6,483 nt of DNA from RYN-433 sp036558265 (GTDB lineage: Bacteria > Planctomycetota > Phycisphaerae > Tepidisphaerales > Tepidisphaeraceae), in contig DATBFY010000382.1 of NCBI GenBank assembly GCA_036558265.1, positions 1 to 6,483 on the forward strand, in the 5' to 3' direction. The notes below the pieces were generated by a model that saw nothing but the letters and a program-made list of their open reading frames with translations, made no database searches and had not been told where the DNA came from. Shown here piece by piece: positions 1-5,708 of the stretch. The position numbers and the translations under genes are program-made. Each line of letters opens with the position of its first letter. The stretch's first letter is position 1.

Positions 1-45
1 AAAGGCCCTTCCCCAATGCCCCCGCGCCCGACCACAATGCGTCCC

Positions 46-804
46 ATGAGATCGCAGCCGGTCACCCGCGAGCGGTTCGACGCCGTCCTCTTTGACCTTG
101 ATGGCGTCCTCACCTCCACCGCTGCGGTCCATGCCGACTGCTGGAAGCAAATGTTTGATGAATACCTGCGCCGGCGCTCGCCGGCCGGCGCAAATGATCC
201 GCAACTGCGGCCGTTCGACATCGATTCCGATTACAAGAAGTACGTGGACGGCAAGCCTCGGTACGACGGCGTGCGCAGCTTCCTGGAATCGCGCGGGATT
301 CACCTGCCCTGGGGCGAGGCATCCGAACCCCCCAATGACGCCACCATCTGCGGCCTGGGCAATCGCAAGGATGCGATGGTCAAAGAGGCGATCGAACAGG
401 GCCGGGTCGAGTCTTACGAGGGATCCGTCCGCTGGGTCCGACAGCTCCGCGAGCAAGGATTCAAGACCGCGGTGGTCTCGTCGAGCCGCAACTGCGCCCG
501 GGTACTGCGGGCGGCGAAGATCGACCACCTCTTCGACGCCCGCGTGGATGGCGAAACGCTGCTCGAACTGGGCCTGCCGGGCAAGCCCGCGCCCGATTCG
601 TTCCTCCGGGCGGCAGCGATGCTCGGCGTCGATCCGGGCCGCACCGTCGTCGTCGAGGACGCGATCTCCGGCGTCCAGGCCGCCCGGGCCGGGGAGTTCG
701 GGCTGATCATCGGCGTCGATCGCGAAGGCCACGCCGACGCCCTCCGCCAAGCAGGCGCGAATCTCATCGTCCACGACCTGGCTGACCTGACAACTCACAA
801 CTAA
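46..804 (+). CDS. pgmB: HAD-family beta-phosphoglucomutase-like hydrolase
   Basis: Probably converts beta-glucose 1-phosphate to glucose 6-phosphate in the cytoplasm, working on the product of the GH65 phosphorylase encoded next. All HAD motifs are visible (residues counted from the ATG at 16): FDLDGV with the nucleophile Asp27 and acid/base Asp29, VVSSS at 153-157, Lys190 in GKPAPD, and Glu214-Asp215 in VVVEDAISG. The cap region carries DSDYKKYVDGKPRYDGVRSFL and CGLGNRK, as in beta-phosphoglucomutases and the N-terminal domain of the mycobacterial Rv2006-type HAD/GH65 fusion. At about 250 aa it is slightly longer than the 220-aa classic enzymes. The start is uncertain. ATGs lie at 16, 37 and 46, none has a clear Shine-Dalgarno, and the frame is open to the left edge. 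I chose 46 because it leaves a short lead before the first strand and avoids a proline-rich leader. The family assignment is firm; the exact substrate is inferred from the neighbour. Confidence 0.88.
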   Translation: MRSQPVTRERFDAVLFDLDGVLTSTAAVHADCWKQMFDEYLRRRSPAGANDPQLRPFDIDSDYKKYVDGKPRYDGVRSFLESRGIHLPWGEASEPPNDATICGLGNRKDAMVKEAIEQGRVESYEGSVRWVRQLREQGFKTAVVSSSRNCARVLRAAKIDHLFDARVDGETLLELGLPGKPAPDSFLRAAAMLGVDPGRTVVVEDAISGVQAARAGEFGLIIGVDREGHADALRQAGANLIVHDLADLTTHN

Positions 805-810
805 CAACTT
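790..810 (+). repeat. Three 7-bp tandem repeats, ACAACTN, across the HAD/GH65 junction
   Basis: ACAACTC, ACAACTA and ACAACTT follow one another from 790 to 810. They run through the TAA stop of the HAD gene (802-804) and end three bases before the GH65 ATG. The tract is A/C-rich, with no G, so it should stay unstructured. It stands where a Shine-Dalgarno would be expected, and none is present. It may act as an unstructured ribosome landing site; that is inference. Confidence 0.6.
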
Positions 811-813
811 CGA

Positions 814-3207
814 ATGATCCGCCACGACCCCGTCCTTCCCCCCGAGCACATCTACCCCGTCGACGACTGGCGATGGGTCGAGCGCCGCTTCACGCCCGAG
901 TTCATGGCCCAGTCCGAGACCACGTTCTCCACCGGCAACGGCTACGTCGGCGTGCGCGGCGGGTTTCAGGAGGGTCGGCCGACGTTCCTCCACGGCACGT
1001 TCATCAACGGCTTCTACGAGACCTGGCCCATCCCCTACGGCGAGAAGGCGTACGGCTTTGCCAAGACCGGGCAGACGATGGTCAACGTTCCCGACGGCAA
1101 GATCATCCGCCTGTACGTGGACGACGAGCCCTTCACGGTCGATCAGGCGACGATGAGCCACTACGAGCGGGCCCTGGACATGCGGGCCGGCACGCACGAG
1201 CGTGAGATCGTGTGGGAGACGGCGTCGGGCAAGGAGGTGCGCATCCGCGCGACGCGCCTGGTCTCGGTCGCCGAGCGGCACGTGACGGCGATCTGTTACG
1301 AGGTGACGGTGCTGAACGCGGCCGCGCCGGTGGTGGTCGTCAGCGAGATGGTCAATCACGCGGCGATCGTGGACACGACGCGTGCCGAAGCCGCCGGCGG
1401 AGTCGGCGTCGCCGCTCCGGTCGAGGACGACCCGCGCCTCGCCAAGGCGTTCAAGGACCAGGTGCTGGTCGCCGAGCGGTTGACCTGCGAGGGGCTGCGC
1501 GTCGTGATGGGGTACGCCACGCGCAGCAGCAACCTGCGCCTGGGGTGCGGGATGGATCACGCGGTGGTGACCGACTGCACGCACACGGCGAGCACATCCT
1601 GCGCCGACCATCGCGGCGGGCAGGTGGTCTTCAACATCGACGCCCGGCCGGGCAAGCCCTTTCGCCTCTTCAAGTTCCTGACCTATCACCATTCGCCCAG
1701 CGAGACGCCGGCCGAGCTGCGCGCCCGCGCCGGCCGCACGCTCGACCGCGCCCTGCGGCACGGGTTCGACCGGATCCTGGAGGACCAGCGGCGGCTCGTC
1801 GCCGACTTCTGGCAGCGCAGCGACATCGAGGTCGCCGCCCCCGGCGTGCCGCCTCGGGTCCAGCAGTGCCTGCGCTGGAACCTCTTCCAGCTCTTCCAGG
1901 CGACCGCGCGCGTGGAGAACGCGGGCGTCCCCGCCAAGGGCCTGACCGGACAGGCGTACGAGGGCCACTACTTCTGGGACATGGAAATCTACGTGATGCC
2001 GTTCCTGATCTACACCAATCCGAGGACGGCGCGGAACCTGCTGGTCTTCCGGCACGGGATGCTCGACCAGGCGCGGCAGCGGGCGCGCGAGCTGAACCAG
2101 CGCGGCGCGTTGTTTCCCTGGCGGACGATCAGCGGCGAGGAAGCCAGCGCCTACTACGCCGCCGGCACGGCCCAGTACCACATCAATGCCGCGATCGCCT
2201 ACGCCGTGAAGAAATACGTGGACGTGACGGGCGACGCCGAGTTCCTGCACGAGTTCGGGGCCGAGATGCTCGTGGAGACGGCACGGCTCTGGTATGACCT
2301 GGGGTTCTTCTCCGACCGGCAGGGGGGCAAATTCTGCATCCACGGCGTGACCGGCCCGGACGAGTACACGACGGTGGTCAACAACAACGCCTACACGAAC
2401 CTGATGGCCCGGGAGAACCTCTGGTACGCTGCCGCCGCGGTCGAGCTGATCCGCAGGGAACACCCCGACGAGTACGCCGCCCTCGCCCACCGCACGCGCC
2501 TGGATCCCGGCGAGGCCGCCGAGTGGAAGCGGGCCGCCGACCAGATGTTCGTCCCCTACGACGAGCGGACCAAGATCAACCCGCAGGACGACAGCTTCCT
2601 GGACCGCGAGGTCTGGGACATCCGGAACACGCCCAAGGAGAAGTTCCCGCTGCTGCTGCACTACCACCCGCTGGTCATCTACCGCCACCAGGTGATCAAG
2701 CAGGCGGACATGGTGCTGGCGATGTTCCTCCTGGGGCACGAGTTCACGCTCGAGCAGAAGAAGCGGAACTTCGACTACTACGACCCGCTGACGACCGGCG
2801 ACTCGTCACTGTCGGCGTGCATCCAGGCGATCGTGGCGGCGGAGATCGGCTACGACGAGGTGGCGCTCAAGTACCTGCGCTACGCCGTGCTCATGGACCT
2901 GGCGGACATCGGCGGAAACGTGCGCGACGGCGTGCACATCGCAAGCATCGGCGGGACGTGGATGGCGATGGTTTACGGCCTGGCGGGGTTGCGCGATTAC
3001 GCGGGACGGCTGGCCTTTCATCCCCGCAAGTTCGTCCAGAAGCTCAAGTTCCCGCTGACGGTTCACGGGCAGCGGCTTGAGGTGGACATCGACCACGGCT
3101 CGGCGACGTACGTGCTTCGAGAGGGGTCGGGGTTGGTGATCCGGCATTTCGATGAGGAATTGCGGCTGGCGGAGGGGAGGGGGGTGACGAGGGGTTACTC
3201 AGGCTGA
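814..3207 (+). CDS. Glycoside hydrolase family 65 disaccharide phosphorylase
   Basis: Inverting phosphorylase of the maltose/trehalose/kojibiose phosphorylase family. With inorganic phosphate it should split an alpha-glucosyl disaccharide into beta-glucose 1-phosphate and a free sugar. At 797 aa it has family length and order: an N-terminal beta-sandwich (about 10-270), a linker helix region, an (alpha/alpha)6 barrel (about 340-690) and a small C-terminal beta domain (about 700-770). Visible motifs are FWDMEIY with Trp388-Asp389 for glucose binding, GVTGPDEY with the general acid Glu517, and YRHQVIKQAD with Lys629-Gln630. GDSSLS (662-667) and HIASIGGTW (708-716) fit the phosphate site. No signal peptide is seen, so it is cytoplasmic. 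The ATG lies 9 bases after the HAD stop, which implies one transcript and matches the usual pairing of GH65 with beta-phosphoglucomutase. The segment GEEASAYYAAGTAQYHINAA resembles trehalose/kojibiose-type members, but sequence reading alone cannot fix the substrate, so no gene symbol is given. Confidence 0.95.
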   Translation: MIRHDPVLPPEHIYPVDDWRWVERRFTPEFMAQSETTFSTGNGYVGVRGGFQEGRPTFLHGTFINGFYETWPIPYGEKAYGFAKTGQTMVNVPDGKIIRLYVDDEPFTVDQATMSHYERALDMRAGTHEREIVWETASGKEVRIRATRLVSVAERHVTAICYEVTVLNAAAPVVVVSEMVNHAAIVDTTRAEAAGGVGVAAPVEDDPRLAKAFKDQVLVAERLTCEGLRVVMGYATRSSNLRLGCGMDHAVVTDCTHTASTSCADHRGGQVVFNIDARPGKPFRLFKFLTYHHSPSETPAELRARAGRTLDRALRHGFDRILEDQRRLVADFWQRSDIEVAAPGVPPRVQQCLRWNLFQLFQATARVENAGVPAKGLTGQAYEGHYFWDMEIYVMPFLIYTNPRTARNLLVFRHGMLDQARQRARELNQRGALFPWRTISGEEASAYYAAGTAQYHINAAIAYAVKKYVDVTGDAEFLHEFGAEMLVETARLWYDLGFFSDRQGGKFCIHGVTGPDEYTTVVNNNAYTNLMARENLWYAAAAVELIRREHPDEYAALAHRTRLDPGEAAEWKRAADQMFVPYDERTKINPQDDSFLDREVWDIRNTPKEKFPLLLHYHPLVIYRHQVIKQADMVLAMFLLGHEFTLEQKKRNFDYYDPLTTGDSSLSACIQAIVAAEIGYDEVALKYLRYAVLMDLADIGGNVRDGVHIASIGGTWMAMVYGLAGLRDYAGRLAFHPRKFVQKLKFPLTVHGQRLEVDIDHGSATYVLREGSGLVIRHFDEELRLAEGRGVTRGYSG

Positions 3208-3299
3208 ACAAAAACAGATGTTTGGAGGGGAAGGGGAAACTTCGAAGTCGTTTTGCGTAAAGCGGTTGCGGTGAATCCAGGAGCGCGCAGGGTACGGAA

Positions 3300-3379
3300 A
3301 AACCGACCCCAAACCGACCCCGTGACGACTGTTTTTGTCCCCCGGGTGTCCCCGCGGTGTCCCTGGGATGTCCCCGCCT
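3300..3379. repeat. Two families of 11-bp tandem repeats
   Basis: AAACCGACCCC occurs twice, exactly, in tandem (3300-3310 and 3311-3321). After a 14-base spacer come four 11-bp units sharing TGTCCC at 3336, 3347, 3358 and 3369, with variable last bases (CCGGG, CGCGG, TGGGA, CGCCT after TGTCCC). Both families keep the same 11-bp period, which places each C-run about one helical turn from the next. The array starts about 90 bases after the GH65 stop. Its function is unknown; it may be a protein-binding array or a slippage-prone intergenic repeat. Confidence 0.7.
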
Positions 3380-3477
3380 GGGGGCTCCTGCCGCCCCTAA
3401 CACCAATGGGGCTGTTGATTGGCTGCATCTAATACGCGTTCCATTTGGATCGCGAGCCGCTGGCACTCAATGACCAC

Positions 3478-3495
3478 GGGCAAACGAGTTTGCCC
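3478..3495. repeat. Perfect 8-bp inverted repeat (hairpin)
   Basis: GGGCAAAC at 3478-3485 is followed by GA and by the exact reverse complement GTTTGCCC at 3488-3495. In a folded strand the loop would be about four bases. No T-run follows on either strand, so a classic intrinsic terminator is unlikely, although it could act between the convergent units. It resembles the hairpin-type dispersed intergenic repeats of GC-rich genomes; that resemblance is from memory and unverified. Confidence 0.55.
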
Positions 3496-3765
3496 ATGCC
3501 ACGCGGAGCGGCGCATGAATCTTCTACGATCGGTATAATACCCGCGGCTTGCGCGCTTGCGTCACGGGCTCTATCTGTCGCCGCTACTCGGCTATTGGTA
3601 TTCGGTTGTCAATGAGCGCGTCTACTTCAAGGCGCGGGATTGCGCGCCGGTGACGCGCCGAGCGCCATCAAGCTTGCCGGAGGCGGGGGTTTGCTGGGCT
3701 TTTCGCGTGAAAACTTTTTTGGTTTTTGAGTGGAGGGAGTTGCGCCGCGCGCGTCACGGGCGCGC

Positions 3766-3905
3766 ACCAAAATTGCGGGATCTTGGCGTGCGACCGAGAT
3801 CGAGTGCGTCGGCGACGTGGTAACTCCGCGGCCAGAGCGCGAGCGTCGCGAGACACAGGAGAAGCGATGCGATCGTCGCGAGGCACAGGAGAAGCGATGC
3901 GGCGG
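3766..3905 (-). pseudogene. Possible decayed small membrane protein, N-terminal remnant
   Basis: Reading the - strand down from about 3935, one frame gives a basic lead, then a hydrophobic stretch ending LATLALWPRSY, then a short polar tail that stops near 3757-3759. A single helix followed by LWxRSY recalls the N-terminus of a small membrane-protein family that I associate with planctomycetes. The rest of such a protein (usually over 100 residues) is not recognisable downstream, so if real it is broken. The helix contains ASLLLCLAT twice, from an in-frame 30-bp tandem duplication. No good start codon with a ribosome site is seen; a GTG near 3919 is one option. The call is weak, and chance coding in GC-rich DNA remains possible. 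Confidence 0.3.
3844..3902. repeat. 30-bp tandem duplication, two copies
   Basis: The 30-bp unit starting CGTCGCGAG at 3844 repeats at 3874. It differs at a single internal base (A at 3853, G at 3883) until the match ends near 3902. The period is a multiple of three, and on the - strand it duplicates a ten-residue hydrophobic block (ASLLLCLATI/ASLLLCLATL). Two adjacent copies with no spacer rule out a CRISPR array. Confidence 0.75.
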
Positions 3906-3980
3906 AGCGCACCCGCGAACTTCCCACCGTCGCGATCCAGAAGGTGGTTCCCACGGTTGGCCCGCAGCCCAAGCTGCCGA

Positions 3981-4137
3981 TCAGACCACCCCGGCCATTC
4001 CCGTCTCGATCCGGCTGGTGATGAACTCCCTCGGGTCGGTGACGCGGCCGGTCAGGGCGCTGGCGGCGACGGTCGGCGGGCTGGTGAGGTAGACGGCGGC
4101 CTTCTTGCTGCCCATGCGGCCGGGGAAGTTGCGGTTG
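3981..4137 (-). pseudogene. leuC: Displaced 3' end of leuC (duplicate fragment)
   Basis: This copy encodes the last 52 or so residues of the dehydratase, from NRNFPGRMGSKK to GMAGVV, and ends in its own TGA (3981-3983) at the homologous position to the intact gene's TAA. It matches 5552-5708 in direct orientation with 9 differences in 157 bp, or 4 in the inner 144 bp (3994-4137). Two changes alter residues (ASPLTV becomes TSPPTV), and the last residue is Val rather than Ile. Similarity stops sharply at 4137, after the Asn codon of NRNFPG, and the sequence beyond is unrelated. It has no start, so it cannot make a functional enzyme. It is best read as the original leuC end pushed aside by an insertion, or as the far end of a segmental duplication. 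Confidence 0.88.
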
Positions 4138-4231
4138 TGGCGAGTCGCGCCGCAAACGTATGGCGGGACCGCGCCTCACAACCCGTAGAACTAAGCCTGG
4201 AACCATTGATTCGGGAGGAATTGCACGGAAC
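4138..4231. other. Cassette tail between the nuclease-like gene and the displaced leuC end
   Basis: These 94 bases lie after the TGA of the 289-aa gene and before the duplicated leuC end. I see no gene here. On the - strand a weak 4-bp stem (GGCG/CGCC with a 6-base loop, around 4160) is the only fold noticed, and it has no T-run. The sharp edge at 4137/4138 is the cassette's left breakpoint. Confidence 0.45.
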
Positions 4232-5101
4232 TCAAGTCGGCTGGCCCGCAAGCCTCTCACGAAGTTTGCTGATCAAGCTCACCATTTGATCAACTCCATT
4301 CTTGAGGTCACTCGACGACTTGAAGCCATGCGCGATCTGATTTCGCACTGCCGAGACGGAGAGCAGCGCAGCTTCCTCGCCCGCTGATAGGATGCCATGA
4401 CTTTTCAGAAGTCTCACTAGGCGGGTTGGCGGCTCTCGCCCCGGGTCTTCGCCTACCCGGGCAATTGCAAGGCGCATGAGGGCCTCTGCAACACTCCACG
4501 AGAACAGCAATGCCGCCTCGGCGTGTCCACGCGCCTCAAGCTCTTTGATTTCATTCAAGCGGCGTTCGATTTCGCCTTCGTCAAATAATGGGTTGGTTGG
4601 CGACTCGTTTAGTGGTTCTTCCGGACCACCGAACTCGATGTCTGGCTGATTGGAAGCCATCCAGTGCGCGATCAAGTCTCGCGGAGTGGCGGGGAACCGT
4701 TCGGCTTTCACTACGACGTTAGCGCCCAATTCGCCGCCAGTCATCGGAAAGATTTTGATGAGACCGATCCGCCCCATTCCTGTTTCGGGCTGCAGGGCAT
4801 CCCGAAGCGGTCCCTCCAGTTCCGGTGACAGGCTATCTGAAAAAACCGCGATCCATTTGTATGTGCCGGCGATTTCGGCGCTCATCATCTTCGCATAGTC
4901 AACCGCGGTGGATGCGTAGCGCTTCACTTCGACAACGTGAACATCGCCAGATCCTGCCCGGTCAACCGCCAGAATGTCCACTCGTCGATTTGAATCAGGC
5001 CACTCAGGATCGAAGTAGATCTTCGGCACCGTTAGCTGCCGCAGGAGGCAGCGAGAAACGGCATCAAGCGCACGCTGTTCTAAAAGTTCAGCTTGGGTCA
5101 T
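4232..5101 (-). CDS. PD-(D/E)XK nuclease-like protein with C-terminal HEPN-like domain
   Basis: This 289-aa protein has no signal peptide or membrane segment. Residues about 10-135 look like a PD-(D/E)XK nuclease fold: RRVDILAV supplies Asp42, and VHVVEVKR, 16 residues later, supplies Glu58 and Lys60 on the expected strand. A charged linker (about 150-178) follows. Residues about 178-285 look all-helical, with ARGHAEAALLFSWSVAEALMRLA and then RNQIAHGF, which gives Arg253-x4-His258, the RX4-6H signature of HEPN domains; many of these are RNases. Family knowledge therefore suggests a DNA- or RNA-cutting effector, possibly in phage defence, but I do not recognise a named family. Its ATG overlaps the preceding TGA as ATGA, with AGGGGA six bases upstream (5108-5113), so it is probably translationally coupled to the 145-aa gene. 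Base use is less GC-rich than in leuC or GH65. The C-terminal domain could instead be only a binding or dimerisation module. Confidence 0.82.
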   Translation of the reverse strand: MTQAELLEQRALDAVSRCLLRQLTVPKIYFDPEWPDSNRRVDILAVDRAGSGDVHVVEVKRYASTAVDYAKMMSAEIAGTYKWIAVFSDSLSPELEGPLRDALQPETGMGRIGLIKIFPMTGGELGANVVVKAERFPATPRDLIAHWMASNQPDIEFGGPEEPLNESPTNPLFDEGEIERRLNEIKELEARGHAEAALLFSWSVAEALMRLAIARVGEDPGREPPTRLVRLLKSHGILSAGEEAALLSVSAVRNQIAHGFKSSSDLKNGVDQMVSLISKLRERLAGQPT

Positions 5102-5535
5102 GTTTGATCCCCTGTCGCCAACTCCGGAAAGGCGCGGTACACCCAGGTGGCGAACCGATCCACCTGGTCTCTTGCTGATTGTATATCTGTCATCGTTATC
5201 CGGCGATCCCCATACGCAAAATGGTCCTTCGAGGCGATGAGGCGGGATAACTGACTCAGGCCGGACGGATCGCGTTTGAGTTCACCGCAAACAATCCGGA
5301 GTTTGCCGATGACTTCCTTGTGATCCTGCGCCGTGCTGCGCTCCCCCGTTTTCAACACCAAAATTGCGTCCGCGAACGCAATTGCGGCATGGACGGCGAG
5401 CAGCGGCGCGGAAGCGATGTAGTCTTTCAAGTCATCGCCGAGATAGCTTTCATCGCTTACCAATCGCATGGTGCGCAGGAAACATTCCGCCCGATTGCGG
5501 TAATGCTGCGCTTTGACCTCATCACCGAACGCCAC
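5098..5535 (-). CDS. Small all-helical protein, possibly HEPN-like, partner of the nuclease-like gene
   Basis: A 145-aa protein of unknown function. It appears to consist of four or five helices: YRNRAECFLRTMRLV near the start, LLAVHAAIAFADAILVL at 45-61, the segment DHKEVIGKLRIVCGELK, then LSRLIASKDHFAYGDRRIT, and a last helix ending RFATWVYRAFPEL. This order resembles small HEPN-type proteins. The 103-111 segment KDHFAYGDR sits where the RX4-6H motif would be but is not a clean match, so catalysis is doubtful. The start is GTG at 5535; AAGGG lies seven bases upstream (5543-5547) and no nearby ATG fits. It begins 16 bases after the leuC stop and overlaps the nuclease-like gene by four bases. 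It may be an antitoxin, regulator or complex partner; that is inference from position only. Confidence 0.75.
   Translation of the reverse strand: MAFGDEVKAQHYRNRAECFLRTMRLVSDESYLGDDLKDYIASAPLLAVHAAIAFADAILVLKTGERSTAQDHKEVIGKLRIVCGELKRDPSGLSQLSRLIASKDHFAYGDRRITMTDIQSARDQVDRFATWVYRAFPELATGDQT
5108..5113 (-). promoter_or_regulatory. Ribosome binding site for the nuclease-like gene
   Basis: AGGGGA on the - strand lies six bases before the ATG at 5101, inside the 3' end of the 145-aa gene. With the ATGA overlap it supports the ATG chosen and coupled translation. Confidence 0.55.
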
Positions 5536-5542
5536 GGAAGAG

Positions 5543-5549
5543 CCCTTTT
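5543..5549 (-). promoter_or_regulatory. Ribosome binding site supporting a GTG start
   Basis: AAAAGGG on the - strand lies seven bases before the GTG at 5535, within the 16-base gap after the leuC stop. It supports the GTG start of the 145-aa gene. Such a site is missing before the two left-hand genes. Confidence 0.5.
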
Positions 5550-5551
5550 GT

Positions 5552-5708
5552 TTATATTACCCCCGCCATTCCCGTCTCGATCCGGCTGGTGATGAACTCC
5601 CTCGGGTCGGTGACGCGGCCGGTCAGGGCGCTGGCGGCGACCGTCAGTGGGCTGGCGAGGTAGACGGCGGCCTTCTTGCTGCCCATGCGGCCGGGGAAGT
5701 TGCGGTTG
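5552..5708 (-). repeat. Right-hand copy of the leuC-end direct repeat
   Basis: This is the functional 3' end of leuC and the partner of 3981-4137. Matching runs are 77 bp (5565-5641) and 52 bp (5657-5708). The four inner differences are confined to 5642-5656. The differences at 5553-5564 change the last codons and the stop (TAA here, TGA in the other copy). Confidence 0.9.

Larger units (their letters stand above)
3208..3980. other. Long gene-poor stretch between convergent units
   Basis: No convincing intact gene was found on either strand. The region separates the + strand sugar operon from the - strand leuC/cassette unit. It contains the 11-bp tandem repeats (3300-3379), a hairpin (3478-3495), a short AT-rich patch around 3709-3730, and a decayed small membrane-protein start on the - strand (3766-3905). 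GCGTCAC occurs at 3559 and 3751, with its inverse GTGACGC at 3651. A perfect TATAAT at 3534-3539 has no matching -35 box. No strong hairpin followed by a T-run was seen to end either convergent transcript. Confidence 0.6.
3981..5708. mobile_element. Putative 1.57-kb cassette inserted in the leuC 3' end, bounded by 157-bp direct repeats
   Basis: The two copies of the leuC end (3981-4137 and 5552-5708) are in the same orientation and offset by exactly 1571 bases. Between them lie two - strand genes with more A/T than the flanking leuC and GH65 genes, which suggests a different origin. The leuC reading frame continues intact into the right-hand copy, so the event did not cost the host gene its end. 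This resembles elements that enter gene 3' ends and restore them. However, no integrase, transposase or terminal inverted repeat is visible, so the cassette would have been moved by an enzyme encoded elsewhere, by homologous recombination, or by illegitimate duplication. Which copy is native is inferred. Confidence 0.6.

Noticed and set aside
167..192. Perfect 9-bp inverted repeat TGCGCCGGC/GCCGGCGCA
   Set aside because: It lies inside the HAD coding sequence and is built only of GC-rich codons; chance is enough to explain it.
1212..2297. Long + strand frame inside the GH65 gene
   Set aside because: Arg/Gly/Ala-rich shadow of the GH65 frame in GC-rich DNA; the GH65 frame carries all the family motifs.
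3372..3397. Possible intrinsic terminator after the GH65 gene
   Set aside because: The stems are short (CCCC/GGGG, GGGC/GCCC) and no T-run follows.
3534..3539. Perfect TATAAT -10-like box
   Set aside because: No -35-like hexamer lies 16-18 bases upstream on either strand, and no convincing gene starts downstream.
3557..3823. Open frame of 88 codons on the + strand
   Set aside because: No ribosome site, no recognisable family, Arg-rich composition typical of GC-rich non-coding DNA, and it crosses the suspected - strand remnant.
3844..3902. Possible CRISPR repeats
   Set aside because: Only two adjacent units with no spacer between them.
3754..4260. Open frame of 168 codons on the - strand
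   Set aside because: It runs out of frame through the duplicated leuC end and into the nuclease-like gene's end, so its length is a by-product of high GC. Only its last third hints at a real, decayed protein.
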